Positions 46,170 through 54,865 are shown, counted from the stretch's first letter. The stretch is DNA of 64,000 bases from Sphingomonas sp. PR090111-T3T-6A (GCF_000383095.1 NZ_AORL01000021.1:992001-1056000), one strand, 5' to 3'. Notes: a model not told the origin generated them from the letters alone. A program made the numbers and translations.

Positions 46170-47318
46170 ATGCCCGTCACCACCACCATCACCCACGGCG
46201 TCCGCGTCAACGAGGTCAACACCGGCGTTCGTGCGATCCAGCAGATCTCCTCGAACGTCATCGGCCTGCTCGCGACCGGCGCGGACGCCGACGTCGACAC
46301 CTTCCCGCCGAACAAGGCGGTGCTGATCGACGACGTGCGTTCTGCGCTCGGCAAGGCCGGCGACACCGGGACGCTCGCCCGCTCGCTCGAAGCGATCTCC
46401 GATCAGGTCTCGCCGATCATCGTCGCCGTGCGCGTGCCGGAGGGCGAGACGCCGGAGGAGACCACCACCAACGTCGTCGGCGGTGTCGCCGGCGGCAACT
46501 ACACCGGCGCCAAGGCCCTCCTCTCGGCCGAGGCGCAGCTTGGTGTCCGTCCGCGCATCCTCGGCGCGCCCGGCCTCGACGTCCAGGCGGTCGCCGCCGA
46601 GCTGGCGATCCTCGGCCAGAAGCTGCGCGGCTTCGCCTATTGCGCGGCGCAGGGCGAGGATGTCGCCTCAGCGATCACCTATCGCGACGAGTTCTCCGCC
46701 CGCGAGCTGATGCTCATCTGGCCGGACACGTCCGCCGCCGCCGGGGACGCGATCGCCCGCGCGCTCGGCCTGCGCGCCGCGATCGACGAGCAGGTGGGCT
46801 GGCACAAGACGCTGTCGAACACCGGCATCGCCGGCGTCACCGGCCTGTCGAAGGACGTCTTCTTCGACCTGCAAAGCTCGGACAACGACGCCGGCCTGCT
46901 CAACAGCGCGCCGATCACCACCATCGTCCGCCGCGACGGCTATCGCTTCTGGGGCAACCGCACGACCTCCGACGATCCGCTCTTCGCGTTCGAGAGCGCC
47001 GTCCGCACCGCGCAGGCACTCATGGACTCGATCGCCGAAGGCGTCGCCTGGGCGGTCGATAAGCCGGAGAGCAAAATGCTCATCCGCGACGTGGTGGACA
47101 CGATCAACGCGGATTTCCGCAGCCTGACCCGCGACGGCCGGCTGATCGGCGCCAACGCCTGGTTCGACGAGGCGAGCAATCCGGCGGCCCAGCTCGCGGC
47201 CGGGAAGCTGGTGATCGACTATGACTACACCCCGTGCCCCCCGGCCGAGGCGATCCTGCTCAACCAGCGGATCACCGACAAATATCTCGCCACGATCGGC
47301 ACCGGCATCTCCGGCTGA
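46170..47318 (+). CDS. FI: tail sheath protein (P2 gpFI-like)
   Basis: A 382-residue contractile sheath subunit (P2 FI is 396). Blocks include HGVRVNEVNTGVRAIQQIS near the N-terminus, RPRILGAPGLDVQAVAAELA in the middle, GYRFWGNRTTSDDPLFAFES and the C-terminal VIDYDYTPCPPAEAI. A GGAAG ribosome site precedes ATG 46170. Confidence 0.96.
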   Translation: MPVTTTITHGVRVNEVNTGVRAIQQISSNVIGLLATGADADVDTFPPNKAVLIDDVRSALGKAGDTGTLARSLEAISDQVSPIIVAVRVPEGETPEETTTNVVGGVAGGNYTGAKALLSAEAQLGVRPRILGAPGLDVQAVAAELAILGQKLRGFAYCAAQGEDVASAITYRDEFSARELMLIWPDTSAAAGDAIARALGLRAAIDEQVGWHKTLSNTGIAGVTGLSKDVFFDLQSSDNDAGLLNSAPITTIVRRDGYRFWGNRTTSDDPLFAFESAVRTAQALMDSIAEGVAWAVDKPESKMLIRDVVDTINADFRSLTRDGRLIGANAWFDEASNPAAQLAAGKLVIDYDYTPCPPAEAILLNQRITDKYLATIGTGISG

Positions 47319-47363
47319 TCGCCGCCTCCCCGCTAGTCCGCCCCGCATCGAAAGGAATTGGCC

Positions 47364-47879
47364 ATGGCCACCCTCCCCTCCAAGCTCAAGAAAATGCTCG
47401 TCGGCGTGAATGGCCAGCCCTTCGCGGGCGAAGCCAGCACGGTGAAGCTCCCCGTCCTCTCCCGCGATATGGAGGAATATAAGGGGGGCGGGCTGCTCGG
47501 TCCCGTCAAATGGGACAAGGGCATGAAGGCCATCGACCTCGAGCATGAATATGGCGGCTTCGTCCCCGCGCTGTTCTCGGGGTTCGGATCGCCGACCGTC
47601 GATAGCGAGATGGTCCGCTTCATCGGCGCCTACCAGTCCGACACCGCCGGCGGATATGACTCAGTCGAGATCCTCGTGCGCGGCCGCCACGAGGAAATCG
47701 ACATGGGCGACGCCAAGGCCGGCGACGACACCAAGCAGACGGTGAAGACCAGCTGCTCCTATTACAGGTTGTCCGTGAACCGCCGCGTGCTGGTCGAGAT
47801 CGATTTCCTCGCGACGATCTGCATCATCGACGGCGTCGATCGCGCGGCCGAGCTGCGCGAAGCCCTCCTCCTCGCCTGA
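47364..47879 (+). CDS. FII: tail tube protein (P2 gpFII-like)
   Basis: A 171-residue major tail tube subunit (P2 FII is 172). Characteristic stretches are LSRDMEEYKGGGLLGPVKWD, MKAIDLEHEYGGFVPALF and VEIDFLATICIIDGVD. ATG 47364 is preferred over an upstream TTG because of the AAAGGAA ribosome site spacing. Confidence 0.95.
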   Translation: MATLPSKLKKMLVGVNGQPFAGEASTVKLPVLSRDMEEYKGGGLLGPVKWDKGMKAIDLEHEYGGFVPALFSGFGSPTVDSEMVRFIGAYQSDTAGGYDSVEILVRGRHEEIDMGDAKAGDDTKQTVKTSCSYYRLSVNRRVLVEIDFLATICIIDGVDRAAELREALLLA

Positions 47880-47935
47880 TCCCCGGCCGGCCCGTCGAGG
47901 CCGGCCGACCATCACCCTTTCGGGAGCCCACCACC

Positions 47936-48265
47936 GTGACCATGCCCACCGTCCGCACCGTCGAACTGGAAACCCCCATTCAGGTCGGCGACAAGCCGGC
48001 TGTGACCAGCCTCCAGATCCGCAAGCCCGTCACCGGCGATCTGCGCGGCGGCATCAGCCTCGCCAAGCTCCAGATGTTCGACGTCGACGATCTCAGCCGC
48101 CTCCTGCCCCGCATCGCCACCCCGCTGCTCGATCCCGACGAGATCGCCTCGATCGAGCTGCCCGACCTCGACACCATCTTCGACGTGGTGACGGATTTTT
48201 TGCTGACGAAAGCGCGGCGCGATGCCGTGGCGGCGATGAGGAAGCAGCTCTCCCAGTCGATGTAG
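47936..48265 (+). CDS. E: tail assembly chaperone E (P2 gpE-like)
   Basis: A 109-residue tail assembly protein of the gpE family: VELETPIQVGDKPAVTSLQI and the RKPVTGDLRGGISLAKLQMF block. A slippery T TTT TTG heptamer in the correct phase lies at 48196-48202 near its 3' end. GTG 47936 is used; ATG 47942 is possible. In P2 the unshifted product E and the shifted E+E' both assist tube assembly on the tape measure. Confidence 0.92.
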   Translation: MTMPTVRTVELETPIQVGDKPAVTSLQIRKPVTGDLRGGISLAKLQMFDVDDLSRLLPRIATPLLDPDEIASIELPDLDTIFDVVTDFLLTKARRDAVAAMRKQLSQSM

Positions 48266-48396
48266 AGGACGTGCAGGCGAACCTGTTCGTCATCTTCCCC
48301 GGCTGGACGCCGGACACCTGCGCCGCGATGTCGATCGCCGAGCTCATGCGCTGGCATGACAAGGCCATCGCCCGGCACGGCCCCAAGGAAAGCTAG
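47936..48396 (+). CDS. E': gpE+E' frameshift product (-1 at 48196-48202)
   Basis: A -1 slip on T TTT TTG re-reads base 48201 and continues to the TAG at 48394-48396, giving a 153-residue fusion. The E' part ends MSIAELMRWHDKAIARHGPK, which resembles the end of P2 E' (a MSLTEL..W.HRA pattern). The shifted frame then stops 3 bp before the tape measure start. Heptamer, phase and gene position all match the P2 programmed frameshift, so this is a strong prediction although no product has been observed. Confidence 0.85.
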
Positions 48397-48399
48397 GCC

Positions 48400-50823
48400 A
48401 TGGCCGACCGCAATCTCTCGCTGCTCATCAAGTTCGCGGTGCTCGACAAGGCGCTCGCGCCTTTTCGCGCGCTGCGCATGGGCGCGCGGGATCTCGGCAC
48501 GGACGTCGCCAGGACGAAATCCGAGCTGGCGAAACTCACCGCGACGCAGAGCCAGATCGGAAAGCTGAAGGCGCTGGAGCAGCGCTTCTCGGCCGACACC
48601 GCCGCCATGGCCAAGGAGCGCGCGGAGATCGATCGCCTCAAGCAGGCCATCGCATCGACCGACGGGCCGACCGGCAACATGGAAAAGGCGCTGGCCAATG
48701 CCGAGAAGGCCGCCGATCGCCTCCAGCAGCGCCTGTCCGGGACGAGCACCCAGATCGGGACGCTCGGCGGCAAGCTGGAGCGCGCCGGCGTCGACCTTGC
48801 CGACGTCGCGCGCAGCGAGGATCGCCTCGCCCATGCCACCTACGAGGCGAACCAGCGCCTCCGGGAGCAGGAGGTCCGGCTGGAGCGGGCGGCCGACCGT
48901 CAGGCCAAGTTCCAGCAGACGCAGGCCCTCGGGCAGAAGATGACCGACGCCGGCACCGCCGCGCTGGCGACCGGAACCGCCGTGGGCGCGCCGCTGGTGG
49001 CGTCGACGAAGAGCGCGGCGGATTTCCAGTCGCGCATGACGGACATCGCGCAGAAGGTGAACCTGACGCGGGAGGCCGGGACCAAACTCGGCGAGCAGCT
49101 CGACGCGCTCGGCCCGAAGGTGGCCCAGACTCCGACTGCCCTCGCGGAAGGCCTCGACGATCTGGCGGGCAAGGGCCTCGACCCCCGCATCGCGATCAAG
49201 ATGCTGGAGCCGATCGGCAAGGCGGCGACCGCCTACAAGGCCGACGTCCACGATCTCTCCTCGTCCACCTTCGCGGCCTTCGACAATCTGAAGGTGCCGA
49301 TCGGGCAGACGGGCAAGGTGCTCGACATCATGGCCGTCGCGGGCAAGGCGGGCGCCTTCGAGCTGAAGGACATGGCCCAGTATTTCCCCCAGCTCACCGC
49401 GCAGGCGCAGGCGCTGGGGCAGAAGGGCGTCGCCGGCGTCGCGGATCTCGCGGCCGCCCTCGAAGTCGCGCGCAAGGGCGCCGGCACGAGCAGCGAAGCC
49501 GCCACCAACGTCCAGAACCTCCTCGCCAAGATCAACAGCCCGGAGACGATCAAGAAATTCCAGAAATTCGGCGTCGATCTGCCCGCCGCCATCAAGGCCG
49601 GGATCGCCCGCGGCGAGTCGCCGATCGAGGCGATCGCGGAGCTGGCGAACAAGGCGACGAAGGGCGACACGGCGAAGCTGGGCTTCCTGTTCGAGGATCA
49701 GCAGGCGCAGAGCGCGCTCCGGTCGGTGATCCAGAATCTGCCGCTCTATCGCCAGATCCGCGCCGACGCGCTGCGCGCCAACGGCGAGGTGGAACGCGAC
49801 TTCGCGCAGCGGATGGGCGACGCCAACGCCAAGGCGGCGCACCTCGCCGCCACGACGCAGACGCTCGCGCACGCGCTCGGCAACGCGCTGCTCCCGACGA
49901 CGGGCGCGGTGATGGACAAGCTCGCCGGCTGGGCGGACAAGGCCGCCATCCTCGCCCAGACCCATCCCAAGCTCACGGCGGGCATCGCCAGCGTGAGCGC
50001 GGCCGGCGCCGGCCTCCTCGTCACGCTCGGCGGTCTCGGCCTGGTCGGCGGTCAGGTGGTGAAGGGCTGGGGTTATCTCCGGTTCGCCGCCGACAAGCTC
50101 GGCATCCTCCGCGTCCTGCCGCAGATCTTCGGCGCCGTGCGCGTCGCCATGCTGTTTCTGGCGCGGGGAGCGCTTCAGGCGGGCCTGATGCTCCTCGCCA
50201 ACCCGCTCGTTCTCGCCTTCGTCGCGATCGGCGCGGCGGTCGGCGTCGCCGCCTATCTGACGGTGAAGCACTGGAGCACCATCAAGGCCGCCATTGGCAG
50301 CGCCGTCGCCTATATTTCCGGGCTGGGGACCGAGTTCAAGGCGATCGGCGGCCATCTCGTCGATGGCCTCACCGGCGGCATCCTGAGTCGTATCGCCCAG
50401 ATCAAGGCCAGCATCATGGGTCTCGGCGACAAGGTGATCGGCTGGTTCCGTGCGAAGCTGGGCATCCATTCGCCCAGCCGCGTCTTCGCCGAGGCCGGCG
50501 GCTTCCTCACCGCCGGTCTCGCGCAGGGGATCGATCGCACGGCCGCGCATCCCGTCCGCGCGATCGGTCGCGTCGCCGGCGCCGTCGCGACGGCCGCCGT
50601 CGCCACGATCGCGCCGGTGCAGCCGCTGGTGTCCCCGGCCGCCGCCGCACGGTCCGCCCAAGGCTCGCCGGCAAGCCCCGGCCACGCGATGCGGCCGATC
50701 GAACTCCACTATCACGCGGCGCCCGGCGACAAAGATCCGCGCGGCGATGCCCGCCGTCTCCATCAGGAGCTTCAGCGGCTCGCAGCAGCCGATCGCCGCT
50801 CCTCCTATCGGGACGATGATTGA
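48400..50823 (+). CDS. T: tail tape measure protein (P2 gpT-like)
   Basis: An 807-residue tape measure that sets tail length. N-terminal coiled-coil part (ALEQRFSADTAAMAKERAEI), a TP901-type core (FQSRMTDIAQKVNLTREAGT, AAFDNLKVPIGQTGKVLDIM), hydrophobic helices around residues 530-620, and a C-terminal GWFRAKLGIHSPSRVFAEAG motif shared by P2-type tape measures. P2 gpT is 815 residues, so tail length should be similar. Confidence 0.95.
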   Translation: MADRNLSLLIKFAVLDKALAPFRALRMGARDLGTDVARTKSELAKLTATQSQIGKLKALEQRFSADTAAMAKERAEIDRLKQAIASTDGPTGNMEKALANAEKAADRLQQRLSGTSTQIGTLGGKLERAGVDLADVARSEDRLAHATYEANQRLREQEVRLERAADRQAKFQQTQALGQKMTDAGTAALATGTAVGAPLVASTKSAADFQSRMTDIAQKVNLTREAGTKLGEQLDALGPKVAQTPTALAEGLDDLAGKGLDPRIAIKMLEPIGKAATAYKADVHDLSSSTFAAFDNLKVPIGQTGKVLDIMAVAGKAGAFELKDMAQYFPQLTAQAQALGQKGVAGVADLAAALEVARKGAGTSSEAATNVQNLLAKINSPETIKKFQKFGVDLPAAIKAGIARGESPIEAIAELANKATKGDTAKLGFLFEDQQAQSALRSVIQNLPLYRQIRADALRANGEVERDFAQRMGDANAKAAHLAATTQTLAHALGNALLPTTGAVMDKLAGWADKAAILAQTHPKLTAGIASVSAAGAGLLVTLGGLGLVGGQVVKGWGYLRFAADKLGILRVLPQIFGAVRVAMLFLARGALQAGLMLLANPLVLAFVAIGAAVGVAAYLTVKHWSTIKAAIGSAVAYISGLGTEFKAIGGHLVDGLTGGILSRIAQIKASIMGLGDKVIGWFRAKLGIHSPSRVFAEAGGFLTAGLAQGIDRTAAHPVRAIGRVAGAVATAAVATIAPVQPLVSPAAAARSAQGSPASPGHAMRPIELHYHAAPGDKDPRGDARRLHQELQRLAAADRRSSYRDDD

Positions 50824-51197
50824 TGCTCGCCGCCCTCGGCCTTTTCGTGTTCGACATGACCACGCTGCCGTTCGCGGAGATCGAGGAGCGCGACGAGTGG
50901 CGCCACTCGTCGACTCCGCGCTTCCGCGCGCGCCCCGCCTCGCAGTTCCTCGGCATCGGGCAGGCCGATCTGAGCATCATGGGCGCGCTCGTGCCGGAGA
51001 TCGCCGGCTCCTATTCGTCGATCGACCTGCTGAAGCAGATGGCCGACACCGGCGAGGCCTATGCGCTGGTCGAGGGCACCGGCCGAGTGCGCGGCGACTA
51101 CAAGATCCTGCGCCTTCAGCAGCGCAAGTCGGAACTGATCGACATCGGCCTGCCCCGCAAGATCGACTTCGCCATCGATCTGATGATCGTGCCGTGA
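50823..51197 (+). CDS. U: tail protein U (P2 gpU-like)
   Basis: A 124-residue tail completion protein. The family pattern MLAALGLFVFDMTTLPFAEI, then EWRHSSTPRFRARPASQFLG and GYALVEG-like (EAYALVEGTGRVRGDYKI) is present. The start overlaps the T stop (TGATG), as in many P2 relatives. Confidence 0.94.
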   Translation: MLAALGLFVFDMTTLPFAEIEERDEWRHSSTPRFRARPASQFLGIGQADLSIMGALVPEIAGSYSSIDLLKQMADTGEAYALVEGTGRVRGDYKILRLQQRKSELIDIGLPRKIDFAIDLMIVP

Positions 51198-52201
51198 CCG
51201 ACATCGCCAATATCGCCCAGATGCGGGTGACGCTGGACGGCACCGATCTCACCGATCGTATCCAGCCACGGCTCAATTTGCTCCGTCTCACCGAGAAGCG
51301 CGGCGGCGAGGCCGACGAGCTGGAGCTGGAGATCGACAACGCGGACGGCCGCATCGCATGGCCGAAGGCCGGCAGGCTGCTGACCGTCCAGCTCGGCTGG
51401 GCGCAGGGGCGTGACGTGCGCGTCGGCATGGTCGACAAGGGTAGCTTCAAGGTCGACGAGGTCTCGCTCGAAGGGCCGCCAGACGTGCTGACGGTGCGCG
51501 CGCGCTCGGCCGACATGTCGTCGGCGTTCCGCGTCCGCAAGGATGCCGCCTATCACGACACCACCCTCGGCGAGGTGGTGCGCAAGGTGGCCGCCGCCAA
51601 CAAGCTCGCGCCCAGCATCACCCCGGAGCTGGCGTCGATCCCCGTGCCGGTGCTGGGCCAGACGGCGAAGAGCGACATGGCGCTCGTCCGCGAGCTGGGG
51701 CGGCGATACGACGCGGTCGCGACGGTCAAGGCGGGGAAGCTGATCTTCGCGCCGATCGGCGCGGGCACCACCGCCGGCGGCAAGCCGATCACCGCCGTCA
51801 CCATCGCCGCCAGCGATCAGGACCGCTACCGGATGGGCGAGGTGAACCGCGATGCCTATGACGGCGTCGCGGCCGCGTGGCACGATCAGGACGGCGCCAA
51901 GCGGCAGACCGTGACGGCCGGCAAGGCGGACGGCACCCACAAGCGGCTCCATCGCACCTTCGCGACCAAGGCCGACGCCAAGGCCGCCGTCTCCTCGGAA
52001 TGGAACCGCATCCAGCGCGGCGCGGCGTCGCTCGATCTCGCGCTCGCACTCGGCCGCCCGGAAATCTTCCCCGACCGCACGGCCGAGCTGGTCGGCTTCC
52101 CGCCCCCCATTCAGTCCCGGAAGTGGCTGATCGTCGAGGCGACCCACACCATGAGCGCTGACGCCGGGCTGGAAACCTCCCTCCGCCTTGAGACTAAATA
52201 A
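51194..52201 (+). CDS. D: late control protein D (P2 gpD-like baseplate hub)
   Basis: A 335-residue protein of the late control D family, structurally the baseplate hub. Landmarks: TEKRGGEADELELEIDNADG, LLTVQLGWAQGRDVRVGMVD, and the central SDMALVRELGRRYDAVATVK block. GTG start overlaps the U stop. It is the last structural gene; unlike P2, ogr does not follow it directly. Confidence 0.95.
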   Translation: MTDIANIAQMRVTLDGTDLTDRIQPRLNLLRLTEKRGGEADELELEIDNADGRIAWPKAGRLLTVQLGWAQGRDVRVGMVDKGSFKVDEVSLEGPPDVLTVRARSADMSSAFRVRKDAAYHDTTLGEVVRKVAAANKLAPSITPELASIPVPVLGQTAKSDMALVRELGRRYDAVATVKAGKLIFAPIGAGTTAGGKPITAVTIAASDQDRYRMGEVNRDAYDGVAAAWHDQDGAKRQTVTAGKADGTHKRLHRTFATKADAKAAVSSEWNRIQRGAASLDLALALGRPEIFPDRTAELVGFPPPIQSRKWLIVEATHTMSADAGLETSLRLETK

Positions 52202-52242
52202 TACACACCGATACACATCGCCACTTGCAAGCCGGTTCGTCA

Positions 52243-52260
52243 GTGTGTATTGATACACAC
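52243..52260. promoter_or_regulatory. probable hicAB operator
   Basis: GTGTGTAT-TG-ATACACAC is a perfect palindrome with 8-bp arms, 18 bp before the hicA start. Two further ATACACA half-sites lie at 52201 and 52211. The arrangement suits autoregulation by a HicB with a C-terminal ribbon-helix-helix. Confidence 0.6.
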
Positions 52261-52278
52261 ATAAGAGCGGAGCAACCG

Positions 52279-52467
52279 ATGCGCAGTGCCGAAGTCATCA
52301 AGAAGCTGGAAAAGGCCTGGTGGACCGAGGTGCGGCAGAGCGGCAGCCACAAACAGTTCCGCCACCCGACGCGGCCCGGCACCGTCACCGTCCCCCACCC
52401 CAAGGCGGAGATGGCCATCGGAACGCTGAAAAGCATCGAGAAGCAAAGTGGGGTAAAGCTCCGGTAA
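52279..52467 (+). CDS. hicA: HicA-family toxin (mRNA interferase)
   Basis: A 62-residue dsRBD-fold toxin of the HicA family. The catalytic motif GSHKQFRHP with the histidine at about residue 24 is intact, and the end TLKSIEKQSGVKL is typical. It would cleave mRNA when not bound by HicB. Start ATG 52279 follows the palindromic operator. Position between the late gene D and the immunity region marks it as a prophage accessory gene. Confidence 0.9.
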   Translation: MRSAEVIKKLEKAWWTEVRQSGSHKQFRHPTRPGTVTVPHPKAEMAIGTLKSIEKQSGVKLR

Positions 52468-52505
52468 GCCGGAGCGCCCTGACCACACACGCCATGGAGG
52501 GCAAT

Positions 52506-52898
52506 GTGTCGACCGTTCACTATCCCGCGATCATCGAGCGTGCCGCCGATGGCTTCAGCGTCTTCTTCCCCGATCTGCCCGGCTGCACCTCCGCCGGCGC
52601 GACCGTGCAGGAAGCCGCTCTCAACGCCGAGGAGGCCATCGCCGGCCATCTCGCGGTGTCGGCCGAGCATGGCGATCCCATCGCCGACCCGTCTTCCCTC
52701 GATGCGATCGAGCGCGATCCCGAGGTGGACGAGGTCGCCCGCATCCTCGTTCGTGCCGATCGGCCGGGCAAGTCGGTTCGCATTCAGGTGACGATGGATG
52801 ACGGGCTGGTGGCCGCGATCGACCGCGTGACCGGCAATCGTTCCGGTTTTCTTGCGGCGGCTGCGCGACGCGAACTGGCGGCGCTCGCCACGGCATGA
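52506..52898 (+). CDS. hicB: HicB-family antitoxin
   Basis: A 130-residue antitoxin. The N-terminal HicB domain (VHYPAIIERAADGFSVFFPD, LPGCTSAG) inhibits the toxin. The C-terminal RIQVTMDDGLVAAIDRVTG is a ribbon-helix-helix type DNA-binding segment. GTG 52506 is chosen because GGAGG lies five bases upstream; ATG 52494 in the same frame lacks a ribosome site. Its stop overlaps the next gene. Confidence 0.88.
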   Translation: MSTVHYPAIIERAADGFSVFFPDLPGCTSAGATVQEAALNAEEAIAGHLAVSAEHGDPIADPSSLDAIERDPEVDEVARILVRADRPGKSVRIQVTMDDGLVAAIDRVTGNRSGFLAAAARRELAALATA

Positions 52899-53278
52899 TC
52901 GCGGCTCCTCCCCCGGCCTTCGCCTGCCCCGCCCCGTTCGTCCACGACGGCGATTACATCCGATGCGAGGGCATGAAGGCGATGCGCCTCGCCCGGATCG
53001 ACGCGCCGGAGCTGTCGGGATCGCCTCGCTGCCGGGGTGCCGCCAGAGTCTATGCGGATTGCGACGAAGGCCGCGCGATCGCGGCACGGGACAATCTCCG
53101 GCGCCTGGTGTCGCTCGGGCCGGTGCGGTGCGGAGTGGTCGACGCCGATCCCCGCATTCCCGGCTTCCAGTCGACCGACCGCTATGGCCGGTCCGTCGTC
53201 CGCTGCACGGTCAACGGCATCGATCTGGGCGAGGAGCAGGTGCGGCAGGGCTTCGCAGTGCGCTGGCCCCGCCGCTGA
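52895..53278 (+). CDS. staphylococcal nuclease-like (SNase/TNase) protein
   Basis: A 127-residue protein with the SNase fold pattern: HDGDYIRCEGMKAMRLARIDAPEL, then STDRYGRSVVRCTVNGIDLG and the final EEQVRQGFAVRW. Key residues of a nuclease site are partly retained (RIDAPE, DRYGR), but a catalytic glutamate is not obvious. Cysteines are frequent. ATG overlaps the hicB stop. It may degrade DNA, or be an inactive binding domain. Confidence 0.8.
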   Translation: MIAAPPPAFACPAPFVHDGDYIRCEGMKAMRLARIDAPELSGSPRCRGAARVYADCDEGRAIAARDNLRRLVSLGPVRCGVVDADPRIPGFQSTDRYGRSVVRCTVNGIDLGEEQVRQGFAVRWPRR

Positions 53279-53291
53279 TTGGCATTACGCG

Positions 53292-54089
53292 CTATTTCGC
53301 TTTCACCAGCGTATCGAGCGGCACGCCAGCGTCGCCGGCCGCGCCCATGAAACTGGTGATGCACATCAGCTTGCCTCCGAAGGCCGCCTTCATTGTCTCG
53401 GTCACGTCGTTGACAGCCGAAGGCTTGCCATTGCCGTCCAAGACACCGAGCGTTTTATCGAACGCCATGCTGCCGACCATGTAGGCATCGGAGCAGCTTT
53501 TCAGTGCCTTCGCGAACTCATCCCGCGCTTTCCCGCTGCTTGCTTCCGGCGGGGACATGCGGCCGATGGCATCACTCGCCGAAGAACAGGTCTCCTTTGC
53601 CTCCTTCACCGGAGCATAGGCGCTATAGGGGTTCCCACCCTGAAGCGCGTCCGAGGCGACTCCCCACGCCTTGTCGCACTGCGATGCTTGGTCGATGAAA
53701 TCCCGATAGAGATGGATGGTCTGCGCCGTGAGCAGCTTCTTATCATCCGCGGAGGATCGCGCGACCGGGGCGGGCGCGGACGCCGGGGCGTTGTCGGACT
53801 TGGCTTTCTCCGGCGTTTTTCCGAAATCCGGAGCAAGCACGATACCAACGATCATCAGCACGATCGACGCGACAATCCGCATCCAGCCCGCGACCCCTTT
53901 TGCCGCGAGACGCGCGCCGATCGGCGGAGCGGCTAGAACGGAAGCCAGTGCGATCAGGACCGGCGGCTTCCAAGATCCGCTCGTACAGGCTGCGATCGCG
54001 ATGAGGGCGAGGCACCCGCACCAAATCCAGCCGGCAACAAGAATAGCGCCGCGCGCAGCCCTGCGCGCCGGCGTCGTAACGTCGTGCAT
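53292..54089 (-). CDS. membrane protein next to the immunity region
   Basis: A 265-residue protein with three N-terminal hydrophobic segments (GWIWCGCLALIAIAACTSG, PPVLIALASVLAAPPIGA, IVASIVLMIVGIVLAPDF), followed by a soluble domain with spaced cysteines (QASQCDKAWG, KETCSSASD, LKSCSDAY, LMCITSF). No family recognised. It lies just downstream of, and on the same strand as, the repressor, so it is probably expressed in the lysogen. A role in superinfection exclusion or lysogenic conversion is an inference. ATG 54089 is favoured over GTG 54098 by ribosome-site spacing. Confidence 0.65.
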   Translation of the reverse strand: MHDVTTPARRAARGAILVAGWIWCGCLALIAIAACTSGSWKPPVLIALASVLAAPPIGARLAAKGVAGWMRIVASIVLMIVGIVLAPDFGKTPEKAKSDNAPASAPAPVARSSADDKKLLTAQTIHLYRDFIDQASQCDKAWGVASDALQGGNPYSAYAPVKEAKETCSSASDAIGRMSPPEASSGKARDEFAKALKSCSDAYMVGSMAFDKTLGVLDGNGKPSAVNDVTETMKAAFGGKLMCITSFMGAAGDAGVPLDTLVKAK

Positions 54090-54121
54090 AAACAACACCC
54101 CCTACAGGCCGGACCCAGCCT

Positions 54122-54781
54122 TTACTTCCAACTACCCACCCAGATGACCCGGCCGACGATCGTCATCTCGCCGTCGTCGGCGCGATCCGGCGGAACGGAC
54201 GGATTATCGGAGAGGATTTCATAGCCGTCGCGGGTGCGACGGAGACGCTTCACCATGCCGACGTCGTGCTTGACGAGCGCGAAAATCTGATCCTGCTGGC
54301 GCACTGTGCGCTGGGCTCGGTCGATCATCAGCATGTCGCCATCCTTGATGGTGGGGAACATCGACTCCCCCTCGCCCATAATGAACGCGACATCCTCGAT
54401 ACGCCCGGCGATGCGGCCGCGCAGCCACTCGCGCGGCACGGCGAAGTGACCGAGCACGACTGGCTCCTCAATCAGCACCCCGCCGCCCATCGCGTAGGAC
54501 AGCGACAAATGCGGAACCCGCACGGCGTCGAGCTGCTCAGCGACCATATCGGCCGTCGGCGCGGGCAATGCGCCAAAGCTCGGATCGTCAGTTTCGCCCG
54601 CCAAAAATGTGGTGCTCGTTTGCAGGGCCTGCGCGATGGCATGGATATGCTTCGAGGTCTGGGAGGGGCTCTTCAGGATTGATGCAAACGTCGATTGACG
54701 CAGCCCCGCCCGCCGGGCGACCTCGCTTTGCGAAAGGCCCAACTCAATGCGACGCCGCTCGATACGATCCCCTAAGCTCAC
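54122..54781 (-). CDS. phage repressor, XRE HTH plus S24 peptidase domain
   Basis: A 219-residue LexA/CI-type repressor maintaining lysogeny. The N-terminal HTH (LSQSEVARRAGLRQSTFASI) spans about residues 16-35. The C-terminal S24 domain has the catalytic serine at about 140 (MGEGESMFPTIKDGDMLMID) and lysine at about 178 (HDVGMVKRL), so RecA-stimulated self-cleavage and SOS induction are predicted. The start is GTG 54781. Two operator palindromes lie between it and the divergent Cro-like gene. Confidence 0.92.
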   Translation of the reverse strand: MSLGDRIERRRIELGLSQSEVARRAGLRQSTFASILKSPSQTSKHIHAIAQALQTSTTFLAGETDDPSFGALPAPTADMVAEQLDAVRVPHLSLSYAMGGGVLIEEPVVLGHFAVPREWLRGRIAGRIEDVAFIMGEGESMFPTIKDGDMLMIDRAQRTVRQQDQIFALVKHDVGMVKRLRRTRDGYEILSDNPSVPPDRADDGEMTIVGRVIWVGSWK

Positions 54782-54791
54782 AACTGAATAC

Positions 54792-54809
54792 CTAACGGAT
54801 AATCGTTAG
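54792..54809. promoter_or_regulatory. repressor operator 1
   Basis: CTAACG-GATAAT-CGTTAG: perfect 6-bp arms with a 6-bp spacer, 11 bp upstream of the repressor start. The same arms recur in operator 2 with a different spacer, as expected of sites bound by a dimeric repressor. Confidence 0.85.
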
Positions 54810-54839
54810 AGCGCACCTCGTAGTTTTCGCTTGCACGAT

Positions 54840-54857
54840 CTAACGACTTCTCGTTAG
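54840..54857. promoter_or_regulatory. repressor operator 2
   Basis: CTAACG-ACTTCT-CGTTAG, extended to TCTAACG...CGTTAGA. Its centre is 48 bp from that of operator 1 and 9 bp upstream of the Cro-like gene start. A possible rightward promoter (TTGCAC at 54831, 17-bp spacer, TTAGAA at 54854) would be covered by a bound repressor. Confidence 0.85.
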
Positions 54858-54865
54858 AAGGCGGC

